Shown here one piece after another: positions 26,434 through 35,074 of a stretch of DNA of 64,000 nt (positions are counted from its first letter, which is position 1; every line of letters starts with the position of its first letter). A model generated the notes under the pieces. That model ran no database searches, was not told the origin of the DNA, and saw nothing but the letters and a program-made list of their open reading frames with translations. The stretch is from DASRDU01 sp046331565 (GTDB taxonomy: Bacteria; Acidobacteriota; Blastocatellia; RBC074): NCBI GenBank assembly GCA_046331565.1, contig JAXLQP010000004.1, forward strand, positions 310,001-374,000, written 5' to 3'. The position numbers and the translations under genes are program-made.

Positions 26434-26535
26434 GTCAGTGATTAGTGGTCAGTGGTTAGTGGTTAGTGAATCTTTCGCGCCGGGTCATCATACTACTGAC
26501 CACTAACCACTGACTACTGACCACTGACTACTGAC
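26434..26535. repeat. Inverted repeat of GGTCAGTGGTTAGT-type units
   Basis: The left side (26434-26467) and right side (about 26492-26535) consist of AGTGGTCAGTGGTTAGTG-like units in opposite orientation, with a short spacer. Related TCAGTAGTCAG units are found inside the kinase insert at 22943-23092. It lies between the TonB-domain and AAA genes. Confidence 0.75.
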
Positions 26536-26537
26536 AG

Positions 26538-27644
26538 CTACGACTTCTTTTTCGGTGTGACAGGCTTTTTCACCGGAGCCGTTCTGGCCGCCGGAGATGA
26601 ACCTGTTTTGCCCGTTGCAGCTTTGGGTGCGGGTTGTTCTTTGGGCTGCGGCGCTTTGAAATCAAATGACAGGGTGGCGAGAACGGGCAACTGGCTTTCA
26701 GCAAACAATGTGGCCGGGAATTCCCATTTGCGCGCGGCGTCAACCGCCTGCTGATTGGCTTCGGGCAGCGATGAACTCCAGATGCTGGCGTGCGTGACGT
26801 GGCCATCGGGGCCGATTTCGACTCTGACCTGCACGCGCCCGTCAAAACCGGGAAGCTGAATCGCGGCGGGCCATTCAGGCGCCACTTTCTTTGTCGCATT
26901 GGCCTGTAGTTCAGCCGACTGCTTGTCATTGAAGGCGCGCGCCACGGGCTTGTCGCCGCCGGGCTGCGCCGGATTTGACGTTTCGTGCGTCAGCGCAAAG
27001 ACGAAGAAATATTCATCCGTGCCGAAATGTCTGACTGCTGCCTGGGGCCGCACAAAGCTCACATAACTTTCCGGGCTGTAGCTCAGATTCTTGTGCGTGA
27101 AAAACCAGGTCATTCCCGGCTCAACATCAATCGGCACGGGAAAGGCCTGTGTCACCGGAGGGTATCGCTTGTCGGCCTTGTCATCGCCAAAATGGTATTC
27201 AACGACGGGAATAAGATTGAGTCCGGGAGTCACCCCGTCGCCCGGACTGTAAGCCACATTGACCAGCAGTTGCAGGTTGCGTCCGTTGCGCGGCCCGAAA
27301 ACCACGCGGCCCGGATTGGGCGAAGGGTAAATGCGCAGCACATCGGTTCTGATCTGCGCGATTTCAAAGCCGGGATAAGCCTTGCCAAGACTCGTCACCC
27401 ATTTTTCATAATCGGCCTGCGTGCGCGTATTGAGGCGGAAGGTCTGATCTGTCAGGTCAGTCGCAGCGCCGCGTTTGATGCGCGCCTGAAAGGTGCGCAC
27501 GGTGACATAGACCGGCTTGCGCTCGTCTTCGTGTTCCTCCTGCGCCAGCGCAGTCAGCATTGAACTGCCGGTCAGCGGCAGCGCGATGAGCAGGAACAGG
27601 ACGCGGAAGCAGTGCCGCGCAAAAGTAAATTGACGGGAAAACAA
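26538..27644 (-). CDS. Exported protein with TonB C-terminal-type domain
   Basis: A 368-aa protein with an N-terminal signal sequence (FRVLFLLIALPLTGSS). A central region of about 200 residues is of unknown fold. A TonB-like C-terminal domain (about 270-345) has GRVQVRVEIGPDGHVTHASI and AVDAARKWEFPA. A Pro/Lys/Ala-rich tail follows. I start at TTG 27644, because CGGAGG lies 9 bases upstream. The open frame to 27704 has no ribosome site and would bury the signal peptide. Without partner ExbB/ExbD genes and without an N-terminal TonB anchor, an energy-transducing role is unlikely. Confidence 0.65.
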   Translation of the reverse strand: MFSRQFTFARHCFRVLFLLIALPLTGSSMLTALAQEEHEDERKPVYVTVRTFQARIKRGAATDLTDQTFRLNTRTQADYEKWVTSLGKAYPGFEIAQIRTDVLRIYPSPNPGRVVFGPRNGRNLQLLVNVAYSPGDGVTPGLNLIPVVEYHFGDDKADKRYPPVTQAFPVPIDVEPGMTWFFTHKNLSYSPESYVSFVRPQAAVRHFGTDEYFFVFALTHETSNPAQPGGDKPVARAFNDKQSAELQANATKKVAPEWPAAIQLPGFDGRVQVRVEIGPDGHVTHASIWSSSLPEANQQAVDAARKWEFPATLFAESQLPVLATLSFDFKAPQPKEQPAPKAATGKTGSSPAARTAPVKKPVTPKKKS

Positions 27645-27728
27645 GGCTGAATACCTCCGTTGGGGCCGGGTCGGGTTGTGAGGATGAACGGACGAAAACC
27701 GCACGGGGTCTCGGCTTCCGGCGCTGCG

Positions 27729-28562
27729 TTATCTGCGATCCGTCGCCAGCGTGGGGCTGAAGCGCGACGCTTCGCGGTTGAGCGAATCAAGCTGACTCAT
27801 AATCGGTGCGGTCTGTTGCAGCATGTCTTTGGTCAGTTCGATGGACGACAACAGCGAATCAAAATCAAGTGAGGAAATATGCTCCGGGGTCGGCATGGTG
27901 ACGACCTGATCGTTGACCAGGCCGAAGAAGTTCTCAATCATCTGCAACTGCGCTTCGACGCGCTTGACGCTGCGTTCGATGTCATCGAAGGTCTGCAACC
28001 GGCGGCGCAGAATCTCGACATTCTTTTCGTGCATCGGGCGTGTCGTGTCATCAGCATAAACGACCTGCCGCTCGGCATTGCGCAACTGATTCTCAACAGC
28101 CTGGCGATTGATCGTGCGCAGGTGATTTTTGCGGCGGCGGTATTCGTCCAGCAGATCCACAAAGGCTTCCCAGGCGACCTGAAGTTCCCTGACCTGGGGC
28201 GGGTCGTCGTGCAGGCGGGCGAACTTGCGAAAGTTGCTCGCAATCTGATCCTTCATCCAGCTCAGGTACTCAACCGCCTCGCGTTCGCGCGGGTCAAAGG
28301 TGCGAATCAGGGCTTCGCGCTGCTTGTTGCGCGCGGCTTCGAGCTTTTTGCGCTGCCGCTGATCCACCAGGCGGCGATAAAAACTCGAAGCCGGAATCAC
28401 GGTCAGGTAAGCCGCCTCAGCCGTCAGCGCACCGGCCAGAATGAAAGCCGGTTCAATCGCGCTGACAAAGGCTGTGCCTGCCGCCGCCGTTCCGGCAATC
28501 ACGAGGCCGATGATATTGACCGGCTCTCTGAGCGCCTCTTTGATGTAGGAAATCTTGTCCAT
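27729..28562 (-). CDS. Membrane protein with long coiled coil, PspA operon partner
   Basis: A 277-aa protein with two hydrophobic segments near residues 15-55 (VNIIGLVIAGTAAAGTAFV and FILAGALTAEAAYLTVI). A long helical, charged coiled-coil region follows to the end. I do not recognise the family. Its ATG overlaps the PspA stop by one base (TAATG), so the two are translationally coupled. This suggests a membrane receptor or anchor for the PspA-like scaffold. It differs from PspB, PspC and LiaI-type partners. Confidence 0.6.
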   Translation of the reverse strand: MDKISYIKEALREPVNIIGLVIAGTAAAGTAFVSAIEPAFILAGALTAEAAYLTVIPASSFYRRLVDQRQRKKLEAARNKQREALIRTFDPREREAVEYLSWMKDQIASNFRKFARLHDDPPQVRELQVAWEAFVDLLDEYRRRKNHLRTINRQAVENQLRNAERQVVYADDTTRPMHEKNVEILRRRLQTFDDIERSVKRVEAQLQMIENFFGLVNDQVVTMPTPEHISSLDFDSLLSSIELTKDMLQQTAPIMSQLDSLNREASRFSPTLATDRR

Positions 28563-29338
28563 TACTCCAGCGCTTTCGAGCGGTCGTGATTCGCCGGATA
28601 GTCAGCCGAGCCGAGCGTCTTTTCAGTATTGACGACCGGTGCGCCTTCACCAAGGGCGGGCGCGGGCGCATCAGGTATCAGGCCCATCTGACGCTTGTAA
28701 GCGAGCAGCGTGTCCTGGGCTTCGATGTTGGCGATTTCACGATCAATGCTCTGCATGCGGGCATCGAGTCCCGAAGCCGCCAGTTCGGCGCGCGCCTCTG
28801 CCGCCGCCGAGCGGTTGGCGATCTTCTCACGCATGTCATCGAAGGTCTGCGAATCGTCGCCCATCTGAAAACTGGCCATCGTCTGCGCCATCTGTTCCTG
28901 CATCTGCGCCTGACGATTGGCCGCGACGAGTTGCATGGCTTCGGTGGTTTTGCGGCGCACCTGAAGCATGTAGTTATCGAGGAATTCGCGCGCCTTGGCC
29001 GATGAAACCTTCGCCTGTTCGTGCTGCTGCCGGGTCGTTTCCAGGCCGCGCTGCGCCGACTGCATTTCAGCAATCAGGGTGGCGGCAATGTCGTCGTGAC
29101 CGGTGCGAATGGCCGCTTTGATTTTATTGTCAATCTGCACGAGCCGGGTCTGCTGCGCTTCGATTTCAGAAGCGAGGCGTTTCTCAGTCGCCATGACCTG
29201 AGCCACGTTGGCGCGCATTTTCGGCACCTGATCGTTCATGTCGCGGATCAGTTGCTTCAGAATCAGCTCAGGATCTTCCGCGCTGTCAATCAGCCCGCCG
29301 AAGATTGAACGAAACAACCGTTTGAGTCGGTTCCACAT
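28562..29338 (-). CDS. pspA: PspA/IM30 family protein
   Basis: A 258-aa PspA/Vipp1-like protein, a peripheral membrane scaffold that protects the inner membrane under stress. The start is ATG 29338 (MWNRLKRLFRSIFGG). The amphipathic N-terminal helix is followed by SAEDPELILKQLIRDMNDQ and continuous coiled coil, as expected for the ESCRT-III-like fold. The frame extends to 29521, but that part lacks similarity. The C-terminal 40 residues carry a short Pro/Ala-rich extension. It heads a leftward gene set: PspA, coiled-coil membrane protein, TonB-domain protein, AAA ATPase. Confidence 0.92.
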   Translation of the reverse strand: MWNRLKRLFRSIFGGLIDSAEDPELILKQLIRDMNDQVPKMRANVAQVMATEKRLASEIEAQQTRLVQIDNKIKAAIRTGHDDIAATLIAEMQSAQRGLETTRQQHEQAKVSSAKAREFLDNYMLQVRRKTTEAMQLVAANRQAQMQEQMAQTMASFQMGDDSQTFDDMREKIANRSAAAEARAELAASGLDARMQSIDREIANIEAQDTLLAYKRQMGLIPDAPAPALGEGAPVVNTEKTLGSADYPANHDRSKALE

Positions 29339-30275
29339 GATTTGAGTCCTCTTGATCTGTATATTCCGGCCCTGCGTGACGACAGACCGGGCAGAACTGC
29401 TCAGCGTCCGGTCTGTGTCAGATGCCTGTACGACGATGTGGACACTGAAGTTCGTCAGCCTGCGCGGGAAAACCCGCTGCCGCGAGGCAGTATAACAGAG
29501 AATACCGCGACAGGCATACACACGAACCCGACCCGGCTCTGAATTGTTCCGACTCCGCGCAGAAAGACAGCCCTGCTCTCAATGATATTGTAGTTGACTT
29601 TGCCTTAAGAACGGGCTAGGTTATGGGCCGTTCGACTTCCGAGTTATTCCAGTTCCGGTTTGGATTTTTGCGGGCCTCGCTTTTGACGGCATTACCGGCA
29701 TCCCGCAAAGCCGCGCAACCGGACTCAGAATGCCTGACACCCCTCTGCATCACTGGGCAGTCTCAGGAAAATTTCAATTTACCGGATTACTGATCAGTTC
29801 ATTGATGACCTGTTTCACAGGTGATCAGAGCGGCTGATTCAGTCGCCTGACTGACCGGGTTCCCGGCGGGTCCGGCGTTGTCCGACAAGCAGCGCAGAAC
29901 TCAAAATCATCAGGTTCCTCATCCTGCCTTACATCATCCCCCTGGGATGAGGATGATGGTCTTACTCAAACTCACAGCGATTCAGCCGGCAGGCAGTATT
30001 CACCTGATCGTGCAGAGACAGTTCGACCACGAGCCGCGGCGGTAAGTCTGGTATGTTTTCAGATGAGCCTTGAGGGAACAAACCATCCGAATCTGTGTCG
30101 CGCCCGGACTTTCAGCGCCCTCACCGGCCTGAGGCCAGCCCGGCACGCCAGCGGCTTGCACACTTTTCGGTCGCCTGTCATCGCGCCCCAGGGACCACCA
30201 CGCATTGAAACATCACCCTCCTGGCCTCAGTCAGGCTGATTCGCCAGGGATGGTTACAGTAAGGAGACTATTTCG
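29339..30275. other. 937-base intergenic region
   Basis: The longest gap in the window, between divergent pspA and a secreted-protein gene. No gene is convincing. A sigma-70-like pair TTGACT (29594-29599) and TAGGTT (29617-29622) with 17-base spacing faces right, but would leave a 640-base leader. Overlapping small hairpins occur near 29918-29957 (CATCATCC/GGATGATG and CCTCATCC/GGGATGAGG). No riboswitch or tRNA was recognised. Confidence 0.4.
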
Positions 30276-31694
30276 ATGAAGATGAATCTGATCAGAAAGG
30301 CGGCCTGGCTGGCAGGCGGCCTGGCTCTTTGTCTCACCTCACTCCTAGTGCGCAGCCCGGAGCAGGCCGCAGCCCAGACGACCGGCTGTATCCAGTTCGG
30401 AGCGCCGCTGATCACGCATGGTTTCGTCAGAACCAATGCATTGCCCAACGGCGATCAGTTCCTGCTTAACAAGTCACTCCAGTTCACCGTGACTTCAGCC
30501 TCTGACGGCGCATCGAAACTCACTGCCGGAACAGCCAGTTTCGGCGGCAATCCGGGCTTCCCCGGCACCACGCCGGAAGGCGTGACGGCCACGACGCCCA
30601 GCCGCACGATCACGGCGGTGTCGTGCCTTGAGGATTTCTGGGATGCCTATTTCTACATTGCGACCAAAGGCGCAACCACGGGCGATATGGTCACGATCTT
30701 TCTGCAAAACCCGGATGGTTCCAGAAGGATCAATCTGGCGATGCTCACCGTCAATGGCGGCAACGCACAACTGACCAGCCTTGACAGCAATGTGACGCTG
30801 CACCTCAATGACCGGTTCGCGCTCGGCCCCAACTCAATGACCCCGGCCTTCAACAGCCTGGCGCCCTTCTCGGTGCCGGCGGGTGACGCGGGCAACCGCA
30901 CCCAACTGCTGACCCTGTCATTCTCAATGGACCCGAACGCCGCGACGATGGGTTGCTGGCAGATGGGTGTGGACATCAAGCGTGGCGCGGGCGTCGGCTC
31001 AACTTCAGTCGTGTTCGATGACATTGCCGTGAACCGCAATACTCTGGCTGGCGATCAGAACAATCCGGGAACCGGACTGCTCGGCGGTCTGACGGGCGGC
31101 TACCCGACAGGTGCGAAGTGCCAGGCGGTCTGCCCGGTCTGCCCGCCGGTCTCAGGCGGCGGCGGCGGCCCCGGCAAATGCCACACGGTCTGCTTCCAGT
31201 CGGATGAATACTTCCGCAACAAGTTCGAGTGTCTGGCTGGCAACACCTTCCTGTGCGGCATCAACATCATTGTGCCGGGGGTGAATTTCAATCGCCCGGT
31301 CAATGTGTGCCGGTTCGATGACCAGGTGCTTTACGCGCTCAAGGGCGGCACCATTTACGGCACGACGCCCAGAAATGATTACTGGCGCTTTGTGCAGCAG
31401 TACGTGGCGCTGCAGCTTGGTCTGGAACTGAGCGCCAGCGGCCCGGCCCAGTTCGATGCGCTCTGGGGCGTGATGAGCTGCTACAACCTGCCCGCCGGAA
31501 CGCTGCCGGTCGCCCTCAGCAACGGCGTGACGATCTCTTCGGATTCAATGCTGAAGGATCTGTTTATGCAGGCGCAGTTCGCGCTGCGCGACAATCGCCA
31601 GGCTGATATGGCGAAACTCGGCAGGCTGTTTGAGGCGCTGAATGGCAATGCCTTCGGTTACTCAACCTGCAACAGCGCAGGCCAGTATAAATAA
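30276..31694 (+). CDS. Secreted protein of unknown function
   Basis: A 472-aa exported protein with a signal peptide (about 1-34, ending near AAAQ). The N-terminal half (35-270) is rich in beta-type segments, Thr, Asn and Gly. A cysteine-rich hinge (CQAVCPVCPPV, five glycines, CHTVC, about 283-308) links it to a mixed helical C-terminal half with more cysteines. I know no matching family. An AAGGAG ribosome site is well placed and a strong terminator follows, which suggests high expression as a monocistronic unit. The disulphide-type hinge fits an extracellular or surface protein. Confidence 0.65.
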   Translation: MKMNLIRKAAWLAGGLALCLTSLLVRSPEQAAAQTTGCIQFGAPLITHGFVRTNALPNGDQFLLNKSLQFTVTSASDGASKLTAGTASFGGNPGFPGTTPEGVTATTPSRTITAVSCLEDFWDAYFYIATKGATTGDMVTIFLQNPDGSRRINLAMLTVNGGNAQLTSLDSNVTLHLNDRFALGPNSMTPAFNSLAPFSVPAGDAGNRTQLLTLSFSMDPNAATMGCWQMGVDIKRGAGVGSTSVVFDDIAVNRNTLAGDQNNPGTGLLGGLTGGYPTGAKCQAVCPVCPPVSGGGGGPGKCHTVCFQSDEYFRNKFECLAGNTFLCGINIIVPGVNFNRPVNVCRFDDQVLYALKGGTIYGTTPRNDYWRFVQQYVALQLGLELSASGPAQFDALWGVMSCYNLPAGTLPVALSNGVTISSDSMLKDLFMQAQFALRDNRQADMAKLGRLFEALNGNAFGYSTCNSAGQYK

Positions 31695-31723
31695 TCAGCC
31701 GTCAATTCAGGCTGAACTGAAAC

Positions 31724-31762
31724 AACAGGCCCGGTTCCTGATTCGCAGGAACCGGGCCTGTT
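31724..31762. terminator. Strong intrinsic terminator, probably bidirectional
   Basis: A 17-bp perfect stem (AACAGGCCCGGTTCCTG and its complement) with a 5-base loop ATTCG, followed by TTATT on the plus strand. It lies 30 bases after the secreted-protein gene and 25 bases from the end of purD, so it can serve both convergent genes. Confidence 0.88.
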
Positions 31763-31786
31763 TTATTGCGCGAGTCATCGCCGCAC

Positions 31787-33073
31787 TCAGGATTGCGCGT
31801 GCAGCGATTTGCCGCCGATGTCGCGCCGGTAATGCGCTTCATCAAAATGAATCCGCCCGACAGCCTCGTAAGCGCGCGCGGTCGCTTCCTGCAACGTTGC
31901 AGCGCGGGCCGTCACACCCAGCACTCTGCCGCCTGCCGTCACCACGCTGCCATCAGTTCCCCGCCTGGTCCCGGCCTGAAAGACCACCACGCTGTCAACT
32001 TCTTCAGCCGCAGCAAGCCCGGTGATCTCTTTTCCGGTTTCATAGCCGCCTGGATAACCGCCTGACGCCATCACCACACAGGTCGCCGCATCGCCGCTCC
32101 ATTGCGGTCTGATGCGATCAAGCCCGCCCTGCGCAACGGCCATCATCATTTCGGCCAGGTCGCTGTCGAGCCGCCGCAGAATCGCCTGAGTTTCCGGGTC
32201 ACCGAAGCGCACGTTGTATTCCAGCACCTGCGGCCCCGCTTCGGTCAGCATCAGGCCGCAGTAAAGCAGCCCGCGAAAGGCAAAGCCGTCAGCCTGCGCG
32301 CCCGCGAGCGTCGGTTCGACAATTTCAAATCTGATGCGCTGCTCAGTCGCCGGATCAAGCAGCCCAGGAATCGAAAACGCGCCCATCCCGCCCGTGTTCG
32401 GCCCGCGATCCTGATCGAAGACGCGCTTGTGATCCTGCGCCACCGGCAGCGCCGAAAAGTTCCGGCCATCAGCAAAGACCAGGTAAGAGAGTTCGCGCCC
32501 GGTCAGGCATTCTTCGATCAGCAGCCTCGTTCCGGCCTGACCGAGCGAACGACCAACCATGAAATCCTCAATCGTCTGCTGCGCTTCCTTGTGCGTTTCA
32601 GCCAGCACTACGCCCTTGCCTGCGGCCAGCCCGTCAGCCTTGATGACCAGCGGATAGCTGAATTCACCGCTGTTAATGACTGCCCGCGCCGTTTCGGCAT
32701 CATCAACCACGCGGTAACGCGCCGTCGGAATCCGATGCCGCGTCATAAATTCCTTCGAGAAAATCTTGCTGCCTTCCAGCCGCGCCGCCGACCGCGAAGG
32801 CCCGAACACCGCCAGCCCGCGCGCCGCAAACAGATCAGCCACGCCATCAACCAGCGGCTGTTCAGGCCCGACCACAGTCAGATCAATCTTTTCACGCGCC
32901 GCAAAATCAGCCAGCGCCGCCAGGTTATTCCCGTCCACCTCGGCCTTCGTCGCCAGTTGCAGAATGCCTGCGTTATTTGCAGGGCTGAAAATTTCAGTGA
33001 CGCTCCGGCTGCGCGAAAGCGCCCAGACCAGCGCGTGTTCACGCCCGCCCGAACCAATAACCAGTATTTTCAT
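31787..33073 (-). CDS. purD: Phosphoribosylamine-glycine ligase
   Basis: ATP-grasp enzyme of purine synthesis that joins glycine to phosphoribosylamine. Start ATG 33073 (MKILVIGSGGREHALVWAL) is the family N-terminus. The frame further upstream is unrelated. Motifs: VVGPEQPLVDG, YPLVIKADGLAAGKGVV, DHKRVFDQDRGPNTGGMGAFS and VLEYNVRFGDPETQAIL. Length 428 aa is normal. No other pur gene is adjacent. An inverted repeat lies 40 bases upstream, where the promoter would be expected. Confidence 0.97.
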   Translation of the reverse strand: MKILVIGSGGREHALVWALSRSRSVTEIFSPANNAGILQLATKAEVDGNNLAALADFAAREKIDLTVVGPEQPLVDGVADLFAARGLAVFGPSRSAARLEGSKIFSKEFMTRHRIPTARYRVVDDAETARAVINSGEFSYPLVIKADGLAAGKGVVLAETHKEAQQTIEDFMVGRSLGQAGTRLLIEECLTGRELSYLVFADGRNFSALPVAQDHKRVFDQDRGPNTGGMGAFSIPGLLDPATEQRIRFEIVEPTLAGAQADGFAFRGLLYCGLMLTEAGPQVLEYNVRFGDPETQAILRRLDSDLAEMMMAVAQGGLDRIRPQWSGDAATCVVMASGGYPGGYETGKEITGLAAAEEVDSVVVFQAGTRRGTDGSVVTAGGRVLGVTARAATLQEATARAYEAVGRIHFDEAHYRRDIGGKSLHAQS

Positions 33074-33114
33074 AAGTCCCGTCCTGAGGTTCCAAAGCGC
33101 AGACAAGACAGCTT

Positions 33115-33191
33115 CAACGCAAAGAGACAAAGAGCGCAAAGCAGAACAGCCGGATCAGAACACTTCTTTGTGTGCTTTGCTTCTTTGCGGT
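33115..33191. repeat. Imperfect inverted repeat of GCAAAGA-type units
   Basis: Arms 33115-33141 (CAACGCAAAGAGACAAAG...) and 33166-33191 pair imperfectly around a 24-base spacer. It is located in the purD upstream region. Its base composition resembles the 10846-10941 repeat in style but not in sequence. Confidence 0.65.
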
Positions 33192-33239
33192 GAAAGGCAT
33201 CTTCGCTGCCTGCTTCACAACCCGGTTGTCATTGTTGCT

Positions 33240-34814
33240 TCAATGCACGCGCCGCGTTTGTCCGGCCCAGTAAGGTTCGCGCAATTCCTTTTTCAGAATC
33301 TTGCCCGTTCCGCTCTTGGGCAGTTCACTTGCGCGAATCTCAACCGACTTCGGCACTTTGTAATCGGCCAGCCGCGCCGCGCAATAATCAATCAGTTCGC
33401 GTTCGGTCAGATTTGCGCCCGCCCTGAGCGTGACAATCGCTCTGACCGCTTCGCCCCATTTGTCATCAGGCACGCCGATCACTGCGGCTTCGTGAATCGC
33501 CGGATGCGTGTAGATGACGTTTTCAACTTCGGACGAATAAACATTCTCGCCGCCCGAAATAATCATGTCCTTTTTGCGATCCACAAGAAAGATGTAGCCT
33601 TCTTCATCCACCATCGCCATATCGCCCGTGTGCAGCCAGCCGCCGCGCAGCGTGCTTTCAGTCTCTTCGGGCCGCTTCCAGTACCCAAGCATGACGTTCG
33701 GCCCGCGCGCGACGACTTCACCGACTTCGCCGGGCCTGACCAGCTCACCCTGTTCATTGACAACTTCGACTTCAACGCCAATGACCGGACGACCACACGA
33801 AGCCAGTCGCCGCACCCGATCTTCAGGCCCGTCAGTGACGTGATCTTCAAATAACAACGTCGTCAGCAGCGGGCTTGATTCGGTCTGCCCGTAACCCTGA
33901 TTGAATTCGCAGCCCGGAAACAACTGCATCGCCCGGCGCAGCAGTTCGACCGGCATCGGTGAAGCGCCGTAGCCGATGCGTTTGAGGCTGCCGAGATCGT
34001 GTCTGTCAAAGTCAGGGTGGTTGATGATGAAGTTGAGCATCGTCGGCACAAACATCGTACTCGTCACGCGCTCGCGTTCGATCAGTTCCATCACTGCCTT
34101 CACATCGAACTTTCTGATCATCGCGTGCGCCCCGCCAAGCAGCGTCACATTGATGATGGCCGGAAAGTCAGCCAGATGAAACATCGGCGCCGTGTGCAGG
34201 TAAACCGGATTCGGTTCCGCGCTGCGCATCACCAGCGAATGCATCGCGTTCATCCACAGATTGCGATGACTGAGCATCACGCCTTTCGGCAGTCCGGTCG
34301 TCCCGCTCGTATAAAACAGGCCGACCAGTCCGTCCTCTGATGAAAGTTCAGCAGGCTTTACCGGTGTGTCAGTACCATTCAGATGCTGCGCGATCAGTGT
34401 TTCATAATCAGTGAAACCATCCGCTGCGCCAGCCGCAATAAAATGGCGAATGCCTTCGAGCCGCGCACGAAAACCGGCAACATTCGCCTGTAAAATCTCG
34501 TCGGTAATCAGCGCCGTGCATTCAGCATCGTTGATGATAAAGACCAGTTCATCAGCCGCGAGCCGCGTGTTGAGCGGCACAATGACCACGCCGATTTCAA
34601 AACAGGCGAAGACCGTTTCAAGAAACTGCGGACTGTTGAGTTCATAAATCGCCACGCGCTCGCCCGGCCCGATGCCCGCTGCGCGCAGAGCTTCGGCCAG
34701 CGCCCGCACGCGCCTGCCGACTTCGCGCCACGTCTGATGACGCCCTTCAAAAACAGTCGCCGGTTTGTCGGGTGAATAACGAACAGCGCGTCTGAGTACC
34801 TGATTGAGAAGCAT
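33240..34814 (-). CDS. Long-chain acyl-CoA ligase (AMP-forming)
   Basis: A 524-aa ANL-superfamily enzyme that activates a carboxylic acid with ATP and transfers it to CoA. Motifs: FYTSGTTGLPKGVMLSH (P-loop, about 165-181), GYGQTESSP, LHTGDMAMVDEEGYIFLVDR and the C-terminal lysine in LPKSGTGKILKKELR. The start is ATG 34814 with GGAGG upstream. The open frame to 34916 runs into a hairpin repeat and is not coding. The family covers fatty and aromatic acids. The substrate cannot be fixed from sequence, but similarity of layout favours fatty acids. Confidence 0.92.
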   Translation of the reverse strand: MLLNQVLRRAVRYSPDKPATVFEGRHQTWREVGRRVRALAEALRAAGIGPGERVAIYELNSPQFLETVFACFEIGVVIVPLNTRLAADELVFIINDAECTALITDEILQANVAGFRARLEGIRHFIAAGAADGFTDYETLIAQHLNGTDTPVKPAELSSEDGLVGLFYTSGTTGLPKGVMLSHRNLWMNAMHSLVMRSAEPNPVYLHTAPMFHLADFPAIINVTLLGGAHAMIRKFDVKAVMELIERERVTSTMFVPTMLNFIINHPDFDRHDLGSLKRIGYGASPMPVELLRRAMQLFPGCEFNQGYGQTESSPLLTTLLFEDHVTDGPEDRVRRLASCGRPVIGVEVEVVNEQGELVRPGEVGEVVARGPNVMLGYWKRPEETESTLRGGWLHTGDMAMVDEEGYIFLVDRKKDMIISGGENVYSSEVENVIYTHPAIHEAAVIGVPDDKWGEAVRAIVTLRAGANLTERELIDYCAARLADYKVPKSVEIRASELPKSGTGKILKKELREPYWAGQTRRVH

Positions 34815-34843
34815 GCGACAGCCTCCGTTCGCAGGAAAAAGCC

Positions 34844-35032
34844 CCGAATGAACACGAAAGAAATCACCGCAGTGAGATTTGCACGAGGCCGCATTTTCCA
34901 CTCTCCAATTCTCCATTCATTGGCAGTGAGCAGTGACTGATGAACGTGCCTCCTGCAGGGAATGGAGAATGCAGAATTGAGAATGCAGAATGGGCCTCCG
35001 GACTGTTCGTGCAGCTTCGTGTTCATTCGTGG
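34844..35032. repeat. Nested inverted repeats
   Basis: Outer arms CCGAATGAACACGAA (34844-34858) and its near complement at 35016-35032. Inside lies a second, imperfect pair of TTCTCCATTC-type sequence, about 34890-34922 and 34958-34994. One repeat type appears inserted into another. It lies between the acyl-CoA ligase and isomerase genes. Confidence 0.65.
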
Positions 35033-35074
35033 CTGCGTTGACAGACTTCCACAGCCGGGCCTGAAGTGGCGCGT

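Noticed and set aside
26538..27644. Functional TonB of an ExbB-ExbD-TonB system
   Set aside because: The protein has a cleavable-type signal and no TonB anchor helix with the expected histidine, and exbB/exbD are absent.
29339..30275. Possible riboswitch or small RNA in the long gap
   Set aside because: Only short unrelated hairpins are visible; no known aptamer core was recognised.
32102..33193. Long open frame antisense to purD
   Set aside because: purD is certain on the other strand; such frames are expected from codon bias in GC-rich genes.
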